Shown here one piece after another: positions 8,059 to 20,257 of a stretch of DNA of 21,051 nucleotides (position 1 is its first letter; every line of letters begins with the position of its first letter). The stretch lies in assembly GCA_027311185.1 (NCBI GenBank), contig DAICZK010000008.1, forward strand, positions 1 to 21,051. The letters are read 5' to 3'. The DNA comes from Sulfuriferula sp. (GTDB lineage Bacteria; Pseudomonadota; Gammaproteobacteria; Burkholderiales; Sulfuriferulaceae). The position numbers and the translations under genes were made by a program. Below the pieces are notes generated by a model. The model saw nothing but the letters and a program-made list of their open reading frames with translations. It did not search any database and was not told the origin of the DNA.

Positions 8059-9414
8059 TCACGCCGCCGCCAATTTTACCGCACCGGCAATGCGTTCCGC
8101 CTCGTTCTTGGCCGCCATCGCATTCGCGCATTCGACCATCACTCTGACCAAAGGCTCCGTGCCGGATGCCCGCAAAATGACGCGCCCGGTACTACCCAAG
8201 GCAGATTCTGCGGCGCGCACCGATTGCTGAATCAGTACATGCTGCAAATCCACCTTGTCCAGCACCGGTATATTCAACAACGTCTGCGGATACAACTGTA
8301 GATCGGCGGTATATTCGGCGAGCGTCGCGCTGCTCTCGCGCAGGGCGCGCAGGACTTGCAGCGCAGCGATAATGCCGTCGCCCGTGGTGTGCTTTTCCAG
8401 ACAAAGAATATGGCCGGAAGCCTCCCCTCCCAGCTGCCAACCACGCTCCGCCAACAGCTCCAGCACGTAGCGATCACCCACATTCGCTCGCTCGAAGGGG
8501 ATACCCAGACGCTCCAGAGCATGCGCCATGCCCAAATTGGACATCAGTGTCCCCACTACCCCACCTTTGAGCTTACCCATTTGCTGCCGGTGCTTGGCGA
8601 TTACATAAATCAGTTGGTCTCCGTTGTAGATCACCCCGTCTGGGTCAGCCATCATCAACCTGTCGCCATCGCCGTCGAGGGCGATACCGAAGTCGGCGCG
8701 ATGACGCCTTACCGCGGCCCTTAATGCATCAGTATGCGTGGCACCACATTCGAAATTGATATTGGTGCCGTCGGGTTGATCTCCGATCGCAATGACATCA
8801 GCACCCAACTCGTGGTACACAGACGGCGCCACATGATATGTAGCACCATGCGCGCAGTCGACCACGAGACGCAATCCGCGCAAATCCATGTCGAACGGAA
8901 AAGTGCTTTTGCAAAATTCGATATAACGCGCAGAGGCGTCCTCGATACGCTTGACCCGGCCCAAATCGCGCGACTGCATCGTTTGCATGGGCCGCGATAA
9001 CTGCTCCTCGATGGCGGCCTCGGTGGCGTCTTCAAGCTTTTCACCCGTCGCTGAAAAAAACTTGATTCCGTTATCTTCGAACGGATTGTGCGATGCGGAG
9101 ATCACCACGCCTGCCTGCAAACGCAGCGCGCGCGTAAGATAGGCGACGCCCGGCGTAGGCATAGGTCCAACCAGCCTTACATTCACACCCGCGGCGCACA
9201 ATCCGGCTTGTAGCGCGGCCTCCAGCAGGTACCCAGACACCCGTGTGTCCTTGCCGATGAGCACAGTCGGATTACCGGCCGTTGCAAAGCCGCTACGGTC
9301 ACTGGCCAACACTTTACCTGCAGCGTAACCCAGACGCATGACGAAGTCGGGAGTGATTGGCGCCTCGCCTACGCGCCCTCGAATGCCGTCCGTGCCGAAA
9401 TAATGTCTGATCAT
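8059..9414 (-). CDS. glmM: Phosphoglucosamine mutase
   Basis: The enzyme converts glucosamine 6-phosphate to glucosamine 1-phosphate on the way to UDP-GlcNAc for peptidoglycan and lipopolysaccharide. The product is 451 residues, normal for GlmM. It begins [20 protein letters not shown]. The catalytic phosphoserine loop is [14 protein letters not shown] (active Ser108), the metal-binding loop is ALDGDGDR (245-252) and the C-terminal phosphate-binding loop is [10 protein letters not shown] (415-424). I chose the ATG at 9414 over an upstream in-frame start at 9459. It matches the family N-terminus, and it shares a base with the folP stop (TAATG). The folP-glmM pairing is common in proteobacteria. 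Confidence 0.97.
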   Translation of the reverse strand: MIRHYFGTDGIRGRVGEAPITPDFVMRLGYAAGKVLASDRSGFATAGNPTVLIGKDTRVSGYLLEAALQAGLCAAGVNVRLVGPMPTPGVAYLTRALRLQAGVVISASHNPFEDNGIKFFSATGEKLEDATEAAIEEQLSRPMQTMQSRDLGRVKRIEDASARYIEFCKSTFPFDMDLRGLRLVVDCAHGATYHVAPSVYHELGADVIAIGDQPDGTNINFECGATHTDALRAAVRRHRADFGIALDGDGDRLMMADPDGVIYNGDQLIYVIAKHRQQMGKLKGGVVGTLMSNLGMAHALERLGIPFERANVGDRYVLELLAERGWQLGGEASGHILCLEKHTTGDGIIAALQVLRALRESSATLAEYTADLQLYPQTLLNIPVLDKVDLQHVLIQQSVRAAESALGSTGRVILRASGTEPLVRVMVECANAMAAKNEAERIAGAVKLAAA

Positions 9415-10238
9415 TACATGTCCCCAATCGCTTGCCATACAGTCAAGGCGTCGCGGCATCCGCCAACGTCATGAACCCGAAAAATCACGGCCCCTTGGGC
9501 CAGTGCGTATAAATTTGCTGCAAGACTCGCTGCCTCGCGTGCATCGATCGCACGTCCGGTAATCTTACCTAACATCGATTTGCGGGATAACCCAACCAGC
9601 ACCGGCAATTTTAGCGCCGAAAATCGATCCAGGCATTTCAGTAATTGCAGATTATGTTGCAGAGCTTTACCAAAACCGAAGCCCGGGTCGACCAGCAACC
9701 TCGTCCGATCCACGCCCGCCGCCTGCAGAACCGCTACGCGCCGCTCCAGGAACGCAAAAACCTCCTGTACGACATCATCGAAATAAATCGACTGCTGCAT
9801 GGTTTCAGGCTCACCCTGCATATGCATGAGGCAAAGTGCCGCACCCGACTGCGCCGCCACCTCGACCGCGCCCGGCATACGCAAGGCATAGACATCGTTT
9901 ATCATGTCGGCTCCCGCAGCGATCGCAGCCTGCATGACTTCAGGCTGGCGCGTATCGATCGAAATAATCGCACCACAGTCCCTCAATGCACTGACGACCG
10001 GGAGTACACGCGCCAATTCAACCGCCACGTCGACCGGCATCGCTCCAGGTCGCGTTGATTCGCCGCCGATATCGACAATATCGGCGCCGTCCTTGATCAA
10101 TTGCCGTGCATGCATGATTGCCGTGTCGGTGGTGTTGTGCCGGCCGCCGTCGGAAAAGGAGTCCGGGGTCACATTGACTATCCCCATGATACGCGGACGC
10201 GACAAGTCAAGTAATTTGTTACCACACTGCAATTGCAT
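9414..10238 (-). CDS. folP: Dihydropteroate synthase
   Basis: This folate-pathway enzyme condenses the pterin diphosphate with p-aminobenzoate and is the target of sulfonamides. The 274-residue TIM barrel has the two family signatures [14 protein letters not shown] (19-32) and [14 protein letters not shown] (53-66). It also has [10 protein letters not shown] with Asp95, [18 protein letters not shown] (184-191), the substrate-contacting GLSRKSML (216-223) and FRVHDV (253-258). Start ATG is at 10238 with a GGGG-type ribosome-binding site. The stop overlaps the glmM start. A strong terminator for ftsH lies only 25 bp upstream of the start codon, so the source of folP transcription is not obvious. 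Confidence 0.97.
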   Translation of the reverse strand: MQLQCGNKLLDLSRPRIMGIVNVTPDSFSDGGRHNTTDTAIMHARQLIKDGADIVDIGGESTRPGAMPVDVAVELARVLPVVSALRDCGAIISIDTRQPEVMQAAIAAGADMINDVYALRMPGAVEVAAQSGAALCLMHMQGEPETMQQSIYFDDVVQEVFAFLERRVAVLQAAGVDRTRLLVDPGFGFGKALQHNLQLLKCLDRFSALKLPVLVGLSRKSMLGKITGRAIDAREAASLAANLYALAQGAVIFRVHDVGGCRDALTVWQAIGDM

Positions 10239-10254
10239 GGAATACCCCGATTAA

Positions 10255-10294
10255 CAAAGAAAAAGCGAAAGCCGAGTCAACCCCGGCTTTCGCT
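10255..10294 (-). terminator. Intrinsic terminator downstream of ftsH
   Basis: AGCGAAAGCCG and CGGCTTTCGCT (10264-10294) form a perfect 11-bp stem with a 9-nt loop. On the minus strand the stem is followed directly by TTTTCTTTG (10255-10263). It lies 23 bp after the ftsH stop. The plus-strand side is also T-rich (ATTTTCTTTTT). Confidence 0.85.
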
Positions 10295-10317
10295 ATTAAT
10301 ATTTTCTTTTTAAATCC

Positions 10318-12216
10318 TCAAACGCCGGCTGCAGGCGTAACCGTCGGCGCCGCATTGGGAGTAATTCCACCCTGAGGCGGGGGCAACGTCGCCGAACCGG
10401 TTATAAGTGGTTTGGGCGGACGAGGCGGCAAGCCGTCCATAATATCCTTGATCTGATCAGAATCGATGGTTTCCCATTCGAGCAAAGCCTTGGCCATCGC
10501 CTCTACCTTGTCCCGATTTTCCTCCAGTATTTTACGCGCAAGCGCGTATTGCTCATCAATGATACGGCGAATCTCCGCATCGACTTTCTGCATCGTCGCC
10601 TCGGAAACGCTCTTATGGGTGGTGACGCTACGCCCTAAAAATACTTCACCCTCGTTCTCGCCGTACACCATCGTACCCAACGCTTGCGACATACCCCACT
10701 GGGTAACCATGCGCCGAGCCATTTCGGTGGCACGCTCAAAATCATTCGACGCGCCCGTAGTCATGTGGTTCATGAATACTTCTTCCGCTATGCGGCCGCC
10801 GAACAACACGGAAATATTTTGCAGCAACTGCACCCGATCCATACTGTAACGATCTTCCGTCGGCAATTGCATCGTCAAACCCAGCGCGCGCCCGCGCGGG
10901 ATGATCGTCACCTTATGCACGGGGTCGGTCTTGTCTAGCAGATATGCGACTACAGCGTGCCCCGACTCGTGATAGGCCGTGTTACGCCGTTCGTCCTCCG
11001 GCATCACCATATTTTTACGTTCCGCGCCCATCATGATCTTGTCTTTCGCGCGCTCGAAATCCTGCATGTCGACCACGCGTTTGTTGGCGCGCGCGGCAAA
11101 AAGCGCAGATTCGTTGACCAGATTGGCCAGATCCGCGCCCGAGAAACCAGGCGTGCCCCGCGCCAGAATATCGGCCCTGACATCGGGAGCGCTCGGTATT
11201 TTACGCATATGTACGAGCAGTATCTGCTCGCGCCCCCGAATATCGGGCAGCGGCACAAATACCTGGCGATCAAAACGTCCCGGGCGCAGTAATGCGGGAT
11301 CAAGCACATCGGGCCGGTTCGTGGCAGCGATGACGATGACGCCCGCCGCCCCTTCGAAACCATCCATTTCGACCAGCAGTTGATTGAGTGTCTGTTCGCG
11401 CTCGTCGTTGCCGCCGCCCATTCCTGCGCCGCGCTGGCGGCCTACTGCGTCGATTTCATCGATAAAGATGATACAGGGAGCGTGCTTCTTCGCCTGTTCG
11501 AACATATCCCGAACCCGCGCGGCACCTACACCGACGAACATCTCGACGAAATCAGAACCGGAAATACTGAAAAATGGCACCTTGGCTTCACCGGCAATCG
11601 CCTTGGCAAGCAACGTTTTACCGGTTCCAGGGCTACCAGCCATTAACACCCCGCGCGGCACTCGACCGCCGAGTTTTTGGAATTTGGCCGGCTCGCGCAG
11701 GAAATCAACCAGCTCAGAAACCTCTTCCTTGGCTTCGTCACAACCCGCCACATCGGCAAAGGTAATCTGATTGGTCGATTCATCGAGCATCCGCGCCTTG
11801 CTTTTACCAAACGAAAACGCGCCGCCCTTGCCGCCACCCTGCATTTGCCGCATGAAAAAAACCCACACGCCGATCAACAACAGCATGGGAAACCAGGAAA
11901 TGAAAATATTCATCAGGAACGACGGCTCTTCCTCCGGCTTGGCCTCGACCACGACGCCATTTTTCAGCAGATCGGAGACCATCCAGAAATCAGCGGGCGC
12001 GTAGGTGCTAAACCGCTTGCCATCGGTCTTGATGCCTTTGATCACATGGTTTTCTATCACCACCTTGGCAACCTCACCCTGCTTCACCTCGCCGATGAAC
12101 TGGGAGTAATCCATCTGCGTTTGCGCGACCTGATGGTTGCTAAACTGATTGAATACTGTCATCAACACCAAGGCCACTACCAACCAGATAGCAATATTTT
12201 TGAACATATTATTCAT
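10318..12216 (-). CDS. ftsH: ATP-dependent zinc metalloprotease FtsH
   Basis: This is a membrane-anchored AAA+ protease that degrades misfolded and regulatory membrane and cytosolic proteins. The 632-residue protein has membrane helices at about 7-23 and 103-121 flanking a periplasmic domain. Next come Walker A GSPGTGKT (194-201), the pore motif MFVG (226-229), Walker B IIFIDEID (249-256) and the second region of homology ending RPGRFDRQ (311-318). The zinc site is HESGH (416-420), with Asp492 in ASNDFERA as the probable third ligand. The Pro-rich tail (about residues 595-632) is variable. AGGTGGGG precedes the ATG at 12216. The rlmE-ftsH order matches E. coli and many proteobacteria. Confidence 0.98.
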   Translation of the reverse strand: MNNMFKNIAIWLVVALVLMTVFNQFSNHQVAQTQMDYSQFIGEVKQGEVAKVVIENHVIKGIKTDGKRFSTYAPADFWMVSDLLKNGVVVEAKPEEEPSFLMNIFISWFPMLLLIGVWVFFMRQMQGGGKGGAFSFGKSKARMLDESTNQITFADVAGCDEAKEEVSELVDFLREPAKFQKLGGRVPRGVLMAGSPGTGKTLLAKAIAGEAKVPFFSISGSDFVEMFVGVGAARVRDMFEQAKKHAPCIIFIDEIDAVGRQRGAGMGGGNDEREQTLNQLLVEMDGFEGAAGVIVIAATNRPDVLDPALLRPGRFDRQVFVPLPDIRGREQILLVHMRKIPSAPDVRADILARGTPGFSGADLANLVNESALFAARANKRVVDMQDFERAKDKIMMGAERKNMVMPEDERRNTAYHESGHAVVAYLLDKTDPVHKVTIIPRGRALGLTMQLPTEDRYSMDRVQLLQNISVLFGGRIAEEVFMNHMTTGASNDFERATEMARRMVTQWGMSQALGTMVYGENEGEVFLGRSVTTHKSVSEATMQKVDAEIRRIIDEQYALARKILEENRDKVEAMAKALLEWETIDSDQIKDIMDGLPPRPPKPLITGSATLPPPQGGITPNAAPTVTPAAGV

Positions 12217-12249
12217 TAGTTAAGCCCCACCTGAGCATGCACGCATAAA

Positions 12250-12278
12250 ATTTTAAACAAACGGCTTTTGATTCTAAA
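12250..12278 (-). promoter_or_regulatory. Candidate promoter in front of ftsH
   Basis: On the minus strand TTTAGA (12273-12278) and TAAAAT (12250-12255) are 17 bp apart, in an AT-rich gap between rlmE and ftsH. Overlapping alternatives exist (a TAGAAT -10 slightly upstream), and I found no clear heat-shock sigma32 match. Confidence 0.35.
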
Positions 12279-12313
12279 CCTAATTTAATCGATTTGTAAC
12301 TACTTAACGCAAC

Positions 12314-12922
12314 TTAACGCAGCTTTTTACCCAATAGATACACTTCGCTGCTACGATCCCGAGAGGCTTTGGGTTTGCGCGTCGAGACCTCGGCGAAGCG
12401 GGCGCGCATCGCGCCGAGAAAAACCTGGAACCCTTCGCCCTGAAAAGTTTTAACCAGAAAACGCCCCTCGGGTTTCAAATACCGACCCGCAAATTCCAGC
12501 GCCAACTCACACAAATAAATGCTGCGCGCCTGGTCGCTACTGGCAACACCACTCATATTGGGGGCCATGTCAGAAATAACAAGATCGACGCGACTATTAT
12601 TTAGCGCGGCCTCCAATTCCAGTAGCGTTGATTGAACCGTAAAATCGCCCTGTATAAAGCTTACACCGACGATAGGCTCCATCTCCAGAATATCCAGCGC
12701 GATGACTTGCGCCCCGTGTCGCGCTGCAAACTGTGACCAGCCGCCGGGCGTGGCGCCCAGATCGACCACGAGCGTGCGGGGGCGAATCAGATCGTCGCGC
12801 AAATTGATTTCCTCCAGCTTGAACGCGGCGCGAGAGCGATAGCCCTGCACCTTGGCCTGCTTCACGTAAGGATCGTTCAAATGCTCGCGCATCCAGGCTT
12901 TGCTGGTTCGACTCGGTTTCAT
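12314..12922 (-). CDS. rlmE: 23S rRNA 2'-O-ribose methyltransferase RlmE (FtsJ/RrmJ)
   Basis: The enzyme uses S-adenosylmethionine to methylate the ribose of U2552 (E. coli numbering) in the 23S rRNA A-loop, a late step in 50S assembly. The 202-residue protein carries the SAM-binding motif [13 protein letters not shown] (52-64). The catalytic tetrad is Lys35 (RAAFKLEEI), Asp118 ([10 protein letters not shown]), Lys158 (LVKTFQGEG) and Glu193 (SSEVYLL). I chose the ATG at 12922 ([11 protein letters not shown]), which matches the family N-terminus, rather than the in-frame start at 12994, which adds 24 unmatched residues. It precedes ftsH. The yhbY gene often found near rlmE is not seen here. 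Confidence 0.96.
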   Translation of the reverse strand: MKPSRTSKAWMREHLNDPYVKQAKVQGYRSRAAFKLEEINLRDDLIRPRTLVVDLGATPGGWSQFAARHGAQVIALDILEMEPIVGVSFIQGDFTVQSTLLELEAALNNSRVDLVISDMAPNMSGVASSDQARSIYLCELALEFAGRYLKPEGRFLVKTFQGEGFQVFLGAMRARFAEVSTRKPKASRDRSSEVYLLGKKLR

Positions 12923-13013
12923 ACGCAAAAACGACCTTTGTCGAACCGAGGGCGCAAACTGCCGAAAAGCAGTGTTTCCCACGCGCGGCGGCAACGCCCG
13001 CCGGTTTTATCAC

Positions 13014-13037
13014 GCATGATGCGGAAACTTATCATGC
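13014..13037. repeat. Inverted repeat after the DUF4149 gene
   Basis: GCATGAT and ATCATGC are 7-bp arms around a 10-nt centre, ending 2 bp from the DUF4149 stop codon in the gap before rlmE. There is no T-run, so it is not a standard terminator. It may be a weak RNA hairpin or an operator. Confidence 0.3.
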
Positions 13038-13038
13038 T

Positions 13039-13494
13039 TTATTTAACCGACTGCTTGAACAGCAACACCAGGCCCAAGAGGCTTTCAATCAGATAAACAA
13101 TACTGGAAATACCATGCCAGCGCGCAAAACGGTCGCTGAACACGCTTTGCATGACGGCCTTGGGCATAGCCTGTTCCTTCAAGCCTTCCATGATAGGCTG
13201 TATACCGAAATGCGTGCCCAGGGTAAACAGCAGCATCACCAGAGCCGCCCAGAAAAAAGCCTGTTTCAACGCGGTGGCGCCATATTCTGCGAGCCGGTAA
13301 ATCAATAAATACAGACCGCATATTATTCCCACCCAGGCCATAACGGTAAACATGGAACCTGCGAGACTGCCGGCCAGCTGTTTATCGGCGAGACGCGTGA
13401 ACAACACCGGCGCGGCAATGTAACCTATTGCCCACAAGCCGCCGACCCAGAAGGTCACCGCAATCCTGGCCAACACATCGGGAAATTTAGACAT
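13039..13494 (-). CDS. DUF4149 family membrane protein
   Basis: This is a small inner-membrane protein of unknown function, 151 residues, with four predicted helices at about residues 8-32, 45-67, 79-100 and 128-146. The first contains the family-like FWVGGLWAIGYIAAPVLF, and a conserved FGIQPIM segment with nearby HGI residues follows. Start ATG at 13494 (MSKFPDVLARI) lies 17 bp after the greA stop. An earlier in-frame start at 13641 would run through greA and is rejected. The position between greA and rlmE/ftsH is where betaproteobacterial DUF4149 genes are usually found. I do not know its role. Confidence 0.85.
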   Translation of the reverse strand: MSKFPDVLARIAVTFWVGGLWAIGYIAAPVLFTRLADKQLAGSLAGSMFTVMAWVGIICGLYLLIYRLAEYGATALKQAFFWAALVMLLFTLGTHFGIQPIMEGLKEQAMPKAVMQSVFSDRFARWHGISSIVYLIESLLGLVLLFKQSVK

Positions 13495-13511
13495 GAATAA
13501 ATTGTGGCGGG

Positions 13512-13997
13512 TCAAATGTATCGGACACTGAGCACTTCGTACTGGCGCACGCCACCGGGTGCCAGCACGTCGGCAGTATCGCCCTCGTACTTGCCGATCA
13601 GCGCCCGCGCAATGGGTGAGCTGATGGAAATTTTGGCGCACTTGATATCCGCTTCATCGTCGCCCACAATCTGGTAAGTCACGACGTCGCCGCTTTCCAT
13701 GTCTTCGAGCTCAACCGTTGCGCCGAACACGATACGCCCTTCGGCCTCCAGGCTTGCCGGGTCGATAATTTGCGCAGTCGACAGTTTGCCTTCGAGATCG
13801 GCGATACGACCCTCGATAAAACCCTGTTTCTCCTTGGCCGCGTCGTATTCCGCATTTTCCGACAGATCGCCTTGCGCGCGCGCCTCGGCGATGGCGGCGA
13901 TCACCAACGGGCGTTCTATCGTTTTCAGGCGATGCAGCTCGTCGCGTAATAGCTGCGCGCCTTTGGTCGTTAACGGAATTTTTGTCATCATATTCAT
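13512..13997 (-). CDS. greA: Transcription elongation factor GreA
   Basis: GreA enters the RNA polymerase secondary channel and stimulates cleavage of backtracked transcripts. The product is 161 residues. The N-terminal coiled coil carries the acidic tip GDLSENAEY (43-51; Asp44 and Glu47 are the catalytic tip residues). The C-terminal FKBP-like domain includes the [17 protein letters not shown] segment. I chose the ATG at 13997 because GAGGAC (14005-14010) lies 7 nt upstream, though the common family start MTKIPLT corresponds to 13988. The ribosome-binding site overlaps the carB stop, so translation is probably coupled to carB. Confidence 0.96.
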   Translation of the reverse strand: MNMMTKIPLTTKGAQLLRDELHRLKTIERPLVIAAIAEARAQGDLSENAEYDAAKEKQGFIEGRIADLEGKLSTAQIIDPASLEAEGRIVFGATVELEDMESGDVVTYQIVGDDEADIKCAKISISSPIARALIGKYEGDTADVLAPGGVRQYEVLSVRYI

Positions 13998-14008
13998 GTC
14001 GCTAGTCC

Positions 14009-17215
<3,207 letters not shown>

Positions 17216-17278
17216 GATTTTTGAACAAAATTAAACAGCGAGTCGATGCACAACGCGTCGACTTTCAACGAAACTGGG

Positions 17279-18406
17279 TTAATGCGCCTGCATCAGACTG
17301 ATGAAACGATCAAACAGATAAGCCACGTCGTGCGGCCCTGGACTCGCCTCGGGATGCCCCTGAAAACCGAACGCTGGCAAATCGGTGCGCGCGATTCCCT
17401 GCAGGGAATCGTCAAATAACGACACATGCGTCACTTTCATCGACGCCGGCAGGCTGTCGGCATCCACAGCAAAGCCGTGATTCTGGCTGCTGATCATGAC
17501 ACGGCCGCTATCGAGATCCTTGACCGGATGATTCGCGCCGTGATGGCCGAATTTCATTTTCAGCGTCCTGGCGCCAGAAGCCAGGGCAAGCAATTGATGC
17601 CCGAGACAAATTCCGAATAGCGGAATCCCGGTTGCCAACAGCTCGCGAATGGCGGCAATTGCATAATCGCACGGCTCGGGGTCGCCCGGCCCATTGGACA
17701 GGAAAATACCGTCCGGACTCAATGCCAGCGCATCCTGCGCGCTGGCCTGCGCCGGCAATACCGTAACTCGGCAACCGCGCTCAACCAACATGCGCAGAAT
17801 ATTGCGCTTGATGCCGTAATCGTAGGCAACGACATGCAGGGGCGCCGAAGACGGCGCCGCAAAACCGCCGCCCAGCCGCCACACGCCTTCGCTCCAGGAG
17901 TAAGCGGAGCGGGTCGAGACGACTTTTGCCAGATCCATGCCCGCCAGCCCCGGAAAAGCGCGCGCCAGACGCAGCGCCTCCACCTCATCCACCGCGCCGG
18001 CCACGATGCAACCGGCCTGCGCGCCTTTTTCCCGCAACAATCGGGTTAGGCGACGAGTATCGATATCGGCAATCGCCACCACGTTTTGCGCCAGGAGGAA
18101 CTCGGACAGCGTCTGATTCAAACGAAAATTACTCGCCAGCAGCGGCAAATCGAGCACGACCAGACCGGCAGCCTGTACCCGCGCCGATTCGTTGTCCTCG
18201 TCATTCACGCCGGTATTACCGATGTGAGGATAAGTCAGCGTGACGATCTGGCGTGCATAGGAGGGGTCCGTCAATATTTCCTGATAGCCGGACATGGCGG
18301 TATTGAACACGACTTCGCCAACTGTAGCGCCTGACGCGCCGATGGCAATACCGCGAAAAACAGAACCGTCGGCAAGCACCAGGATAGCGGATTGAACATG
18401 CGACAA
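17279..18406 (-). CDS. carA: Carbamoyl-phosphate synthase small subunit (glutamine amidotransferase)
   Basis: The subunit hydrolyses glutamine and channels ammonia to CarB. With the start I favour it has 375 residues. The N-terminal CPSase domain opens with [14 protein letters not shown] and the class I amidotransferase domain follows. The nucleophile Cys267 is in FGICLGHQ, and His351 and Glu353 are in [11 protein letters not shown] prefer the TTG at 18406 because GGAG (18414-18417) lies 7 nt upstream, and the protein then aligns with the E. coli N-terminus (MIKSALLVLEDG). An in-frame GTG at 18445 would add 13 residues but has no ribosome-binding site. It is the first gene of carAB-greA. Confidence 0.96.
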   Translation of the reverse strand: MSHVQSAILVLADGSVFRGIAIGASGATVGEVVFNTAMSGYQEILTDPSYARQIVTLTYPHIGNTGVNDEDNESARVQAAGLVVLDLPLLASNFRLNQTLSEFLLAQNVVAIADIDTRRLTRLLREKGAQAGCIVAGAVDEVEALRLARAFPGLAGMDLAKVVSTRSAYSWSEGVWRLGGGFAAPSSAPLHVVAYDYGIKRNILRMLVERGCRVTVLPAQASAQDALALSPDGIFLSNGPGDPEPCDYAIAAIRELLATGIPLFGICLGHQLLALASGARTLKMKFGHHGANHPVKDLDSGRVMISSQNHGFAVDADSLPASMKVTHVSLFDDSLQGIARTDLPAFGFQGHPEASPGPHDVAYLFDRFISLMQAH

Positions 18407-18413
18407 GGGATTA

Positions 18414-18417
18414 CTCC
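18414..18417 (-). promoter_or_regulatory. Ribosome-binding site that selects the carA TTG start
   Basis: GGAG on the minus strand lies 7 nt before TTG (18404-18406). No comparable site precedes the alternative GTG at 18443-18445. Confidence 0.6.
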
Positions 18418-18431
18418 GGTGCAAGGACTCG

Positions 18432-18476
18432 TTAATGGACGGCACATGCAGCGCCGTAATCGCCTGTGTCGTTCAT
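18432..18476 (-). other. Possible 14-codon leader ORF upstream of carA
   Basis: An ATG at 18476 opens a short frame, [14 protein letters not shown], ending with TAA at 18432-18434. This lies 25 bp before the carA TTG. A GGGG stretch about 9 nt upstream could act as a weak ribosome-binding site, but it is buried in a palindrome. There is no run of arginine codons that would suggest classical attenuation. It may simply be chance. Confidence 0.2.
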
Positions 18477-18481
18477 TAATG

Positions 18482-18530
18482 AGCCCCGGGGCTTATACAA
18501 AGAAGCGGGCAAGGTTCACACCGCGCCCGC
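18482..18530 (-). promoter_or_regulatory. Structured leader of carA mRNA (hairpin plus palindrome)
   Basis: Just after the presumed transcription start the leader contains GCGGGC...GCCCGC (18505-18530; 6-bp outer stem, inner GGT/ACC pairs). TTCTTTGT follows on the minus strand. Then comes the perfect 12-bp palindrome AGCCCCGGGGCT (18482-18493). A stem followed by a T-rich stretch resembles a weak attenuator. Control of carAB at this point is inferred only. Confidence 0.4.
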
Positions 18531-18548
18531 CTCTGCAAGAATTGTGTC

Positions 18549-18578
18549 ATTTTACTGTATCGCGCCCTGATTGTCCAA
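18549..18578 (-). promoter_or_regulatory. Promoter of carA-carB-greA
   Basis: On the minus strand TTGGAC (18573-18578) and TAAAAT (18549-18554) are 18 bp apart. Initiation near 18542 gives a leader of about 135 nt before the carA TTG. The remaining sequence up to the nitroreductase stop (18579-18712) holds nothing else I can name. Confidence 0.6.
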
Positions 18579-18712
18579 TACGAACAAATGCTTCGGCTCC
18601 CGATCTCATGGGTTCAGCCCGCCCGATCAGGTTTAGTGACGGACTGACAGCATGGCCGCCGCGCAAGTTTGCCGCCCCGGTTTTGTTGCGCAGGGAATCT
18701 TGTCTGCAACCC

Positions 18713-19327
18713 TCAATCTGCATCGCTGGTCACACCCATGCCCCAGGCGTTGGCGAAAAAATGCGTTGCCAACGGTTCGCGCTTGCGCTCCGTCAGCTCG
18801 CTCTGGGCGAGATTGGCATCGAGCAGGTCGGCCTCGGCCTGATAACCGACAGCAATCATGGCCATGCACTGATAATCATGCGGAATGCCGAATGCCTGCT
18901 GAATTTTGTCAGCATCGAAACCGCCCATCTGGTGCGCGTGCAAACCCATTGCAGTCGCCTGCAAACAGATATTTTCACTCGCCGCCCCCGTGTCGTAAGC
19001 CGCCCAGCGATTGGGCTTGCCGTTGTGGCTGAAGCGAGAGGCGGCAGTCGCGAGCAACAACACCGGTGCGTGCCGCACCCAAATCTGATTACCCTCGGCC
19101 AGGCAGCCGAACGCCTGCTGCCAGGCTTCAGCGTCGTTGTGTTTGCTCCAGGCAATGTAACGCCAGGGTTCGTCGCCGAAACAGGAAGGCGCCCAGCGCG
19201 CCGCTTCAAACAGTGCGAGCAACTGGGCGTGACTGACTGTTTTTTGATCGTCAAACGCGCGGGGACTCCATCGCTGCGCGATAAGGTCGTGAATGGGAAC
19301 TTCTGTTTTTGCCGGTTTGTTTATCAT
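18713..19327 (-). CDS. Nitroreductase family protein (FMN-dependent oxidoreductase)
   Basis: This is a 204-residue cytoplasmic flavoprotein of the nitroreductase superfamily, expected to use FMN and NAD(P)H; its substrate is unknown. The FMN-binding RWSPRAF (19-25), the APSCFGDEPWRYI segment (46-58) and the AAYDTGAASENICLQA helix (109-124) with GLHAHQMGGF (128-137) are typical of the family. I prefer the ATG at 19327 because AGGA lies 5 nt upstream. The ATG at 19333, overlapping the upstream stop as ATGA, would add two residues. The upstream partner is a broken pirin-family gene, a pairing consistent with a former redox-stress operon. Confidence 0.88.
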   Translation of the reverse strand: MINKPAKTEVPIHDLIAQRWSPRAFDDQKTVSHAQLLALFEAARWAPSCFGDEPWRYIAWSKHNDAEAWQQAFGCLAEGNQIWVRHAPVLLLATAASRFSHNGKPNRWAAYDTGAASENICLQATAMGLHAHQMGGFDADKIQQAFGIPHDYQCMAMIAVGYQAEADLLDANLAQSELTERKREPLATHFFANAWGMGVTSDAD

Positions 19328-19329
19328 GA

Positions 19330-19849
19330 TCATCCTAAATTAACGTTGGGGTTAATATCGAATAGCAAGATTTCCGCCTGGCCAGTGGTGCTAAGCGTCA
19401 ACAAGGTTTCGTCGGTAAGGACGATAGCATCTCCGGCCGTCAATACCCTTTGATTCGCCATAACTTCGCCTGTTGCAACGTGCAGACAGGCGATGCGATG
19501 CGCGGGCAACGCATGCGCTATGCTGTCTTGCGCGGTCAGCATCGCCGCATACAAGTTCACATCCTGCTGCAACAGTATGACATCATCCGCCGGCCGAGGC
19601 GAGGCGATCAGGCAAATACGGCTTTTTTATCCGCCCGGCTGTAATTTCTCTGCGCCCAGCTCGGCGCAATGCCGCGCTGATCGGACTGTGTCCAGATGAG
19701 TAGGAAAACCGCCTTGACGCTAATCGTGTCGTCCTTGATCACGCGCAGACTGCCCTGCCCATTTTGTCCGGGTCATAATCATCGGCAAGCGAAAAACTGT
19801 GGCTAGACTCCCGCCAGCCGTGGTCAGTCCCTTTGTTAAGCTGTATCAT
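19330..19849 (-). pseudogene. Decayed pirin-family (YhhW-like cupin) gene
   Basis: Three fragments in three frames together resemble a pirin or quercetinase-like protein. Fragment A (19739-19849) has a good GGGAG ribosome-binding site and reads MIQLNK...HSFSLADDYDPDKMG. A missing base then moves the frame to fragment B (19608-19754), which reads GSLRVIKDDTIS. The whole central cupin core (about 100 residues in relatives) is lost, and B resumes at IWTQSDQRGIAPSWAQRNYS. A second slip near an A6 run (19623-19628) leads to fragment C (19330 to about 19620), which reads RICLIASPRPADD...QQDVNLYAAMLTAQDS and ends LLFDINPNVNLG. The C-terminal part overlaps the nitroreductase start. Pirin function is surely lost; the family call rests on remembered motifs. 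Confidence 0.75.
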
Positions 19850-19908
19850 TATTGATCTCCCGTTTTAAAATGCGAGGTCGGCACCAGAGACGATTCCGAC
19901 CCCAGATC

Positions 19909-19934
19909 AATTCGATTCATCAATTTGATTCATC
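19909..19934. repeat. Two tandem 13-bp repeats
   Basis: AATTCGATTCATC (19909-19921) is followed directly by AATTTGATTCATC (19922-19934), with one mismatch. They lie between the divergent pirin pseudogene and the antitoxin-like gene, where an operator could sit. No regulator is identified. Confidence 0.45.
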
Positions 19935-20032
19935 GCAAACAATTTCACAAACGCATACAATATGCTTGCTGGAAAAATGGATTACTGCAAGAATTGTCGT
20001 ACGGCGATTATAAACCTTCAAAGAGGTGTCAT

Positions 20033-20257
20033 ATGCATATTGAAGAACTCAAGGCGGCGGCACTCCAGCTCAACCCGGAGGCGCGCGCAGACTTGGCCCG
20101 AGAACTGCTGGCCAGTCTGGAGGCGATGAATGAAATGGAATTGGAAACCTTGTGGATAGACGAAGCGATTCAACGTGACGAAGGTCTGGACACGAGGACG
20201 CACGGCGCCTGTCCGGTTGATGAGGCGCTCAGCCGCGCACGATCTCGCCGGAAATGA
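20033..20257 (+). CDS. Putative addiction-module antitoxin (TIGR02574-like)
   Basis: This is a 74-residue acidic, helical protein beginning MHIEELKAAALQLNPEARAD and continuing LARELLASLEAM...LETLWIDEAIQRDEG. This pattern (an ELLxxALxLxxxERAxLAxxLLxSL-like helix, then a W-x-x-E-I segment and a basic tail) is like the small antitoxins paired with RelE/ParE toxins. I chose the ATG at 20033, preceded by AGAGG 6 nt upstream, over an in-frame ATG at 19925 without support. A TATAAA (-10-like) lies about 25 bp upstream, with a poor -35. The stop overlaps the start of a toxin remnant as ATGA. The antitoxin itself looks intact. Confidence 0.7.
   Translation: MHIEELKAAALQLNPEARADLARELLASLEAMNEMELETLWIDEAIQRDEGLDTRTHGACPVDEALSRARSRRK

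Noticed and set aside
12923..13038. Possible yhbY or other small gene between the DUF4149 gene and rlmE
   Set aside because: Neither strand gives a YhbY-like sequence. Only a GC-rich stem and the GCATGAT inverted repeat are visible.
17216..17278. AGTCGA/TCGACT inverted repeat in the carA-carB gap
   Set aside because: The 6-bp arms with an 11-nt loop and no T-run are too weak to call.
18392..19453. 353-codon plus-strand open frame across the carA leader and nitroreductase
   Set aside because: It runs antisense through the carA promoter, the nitroreductase and the pirin remnant. The translation resembles no family I know.
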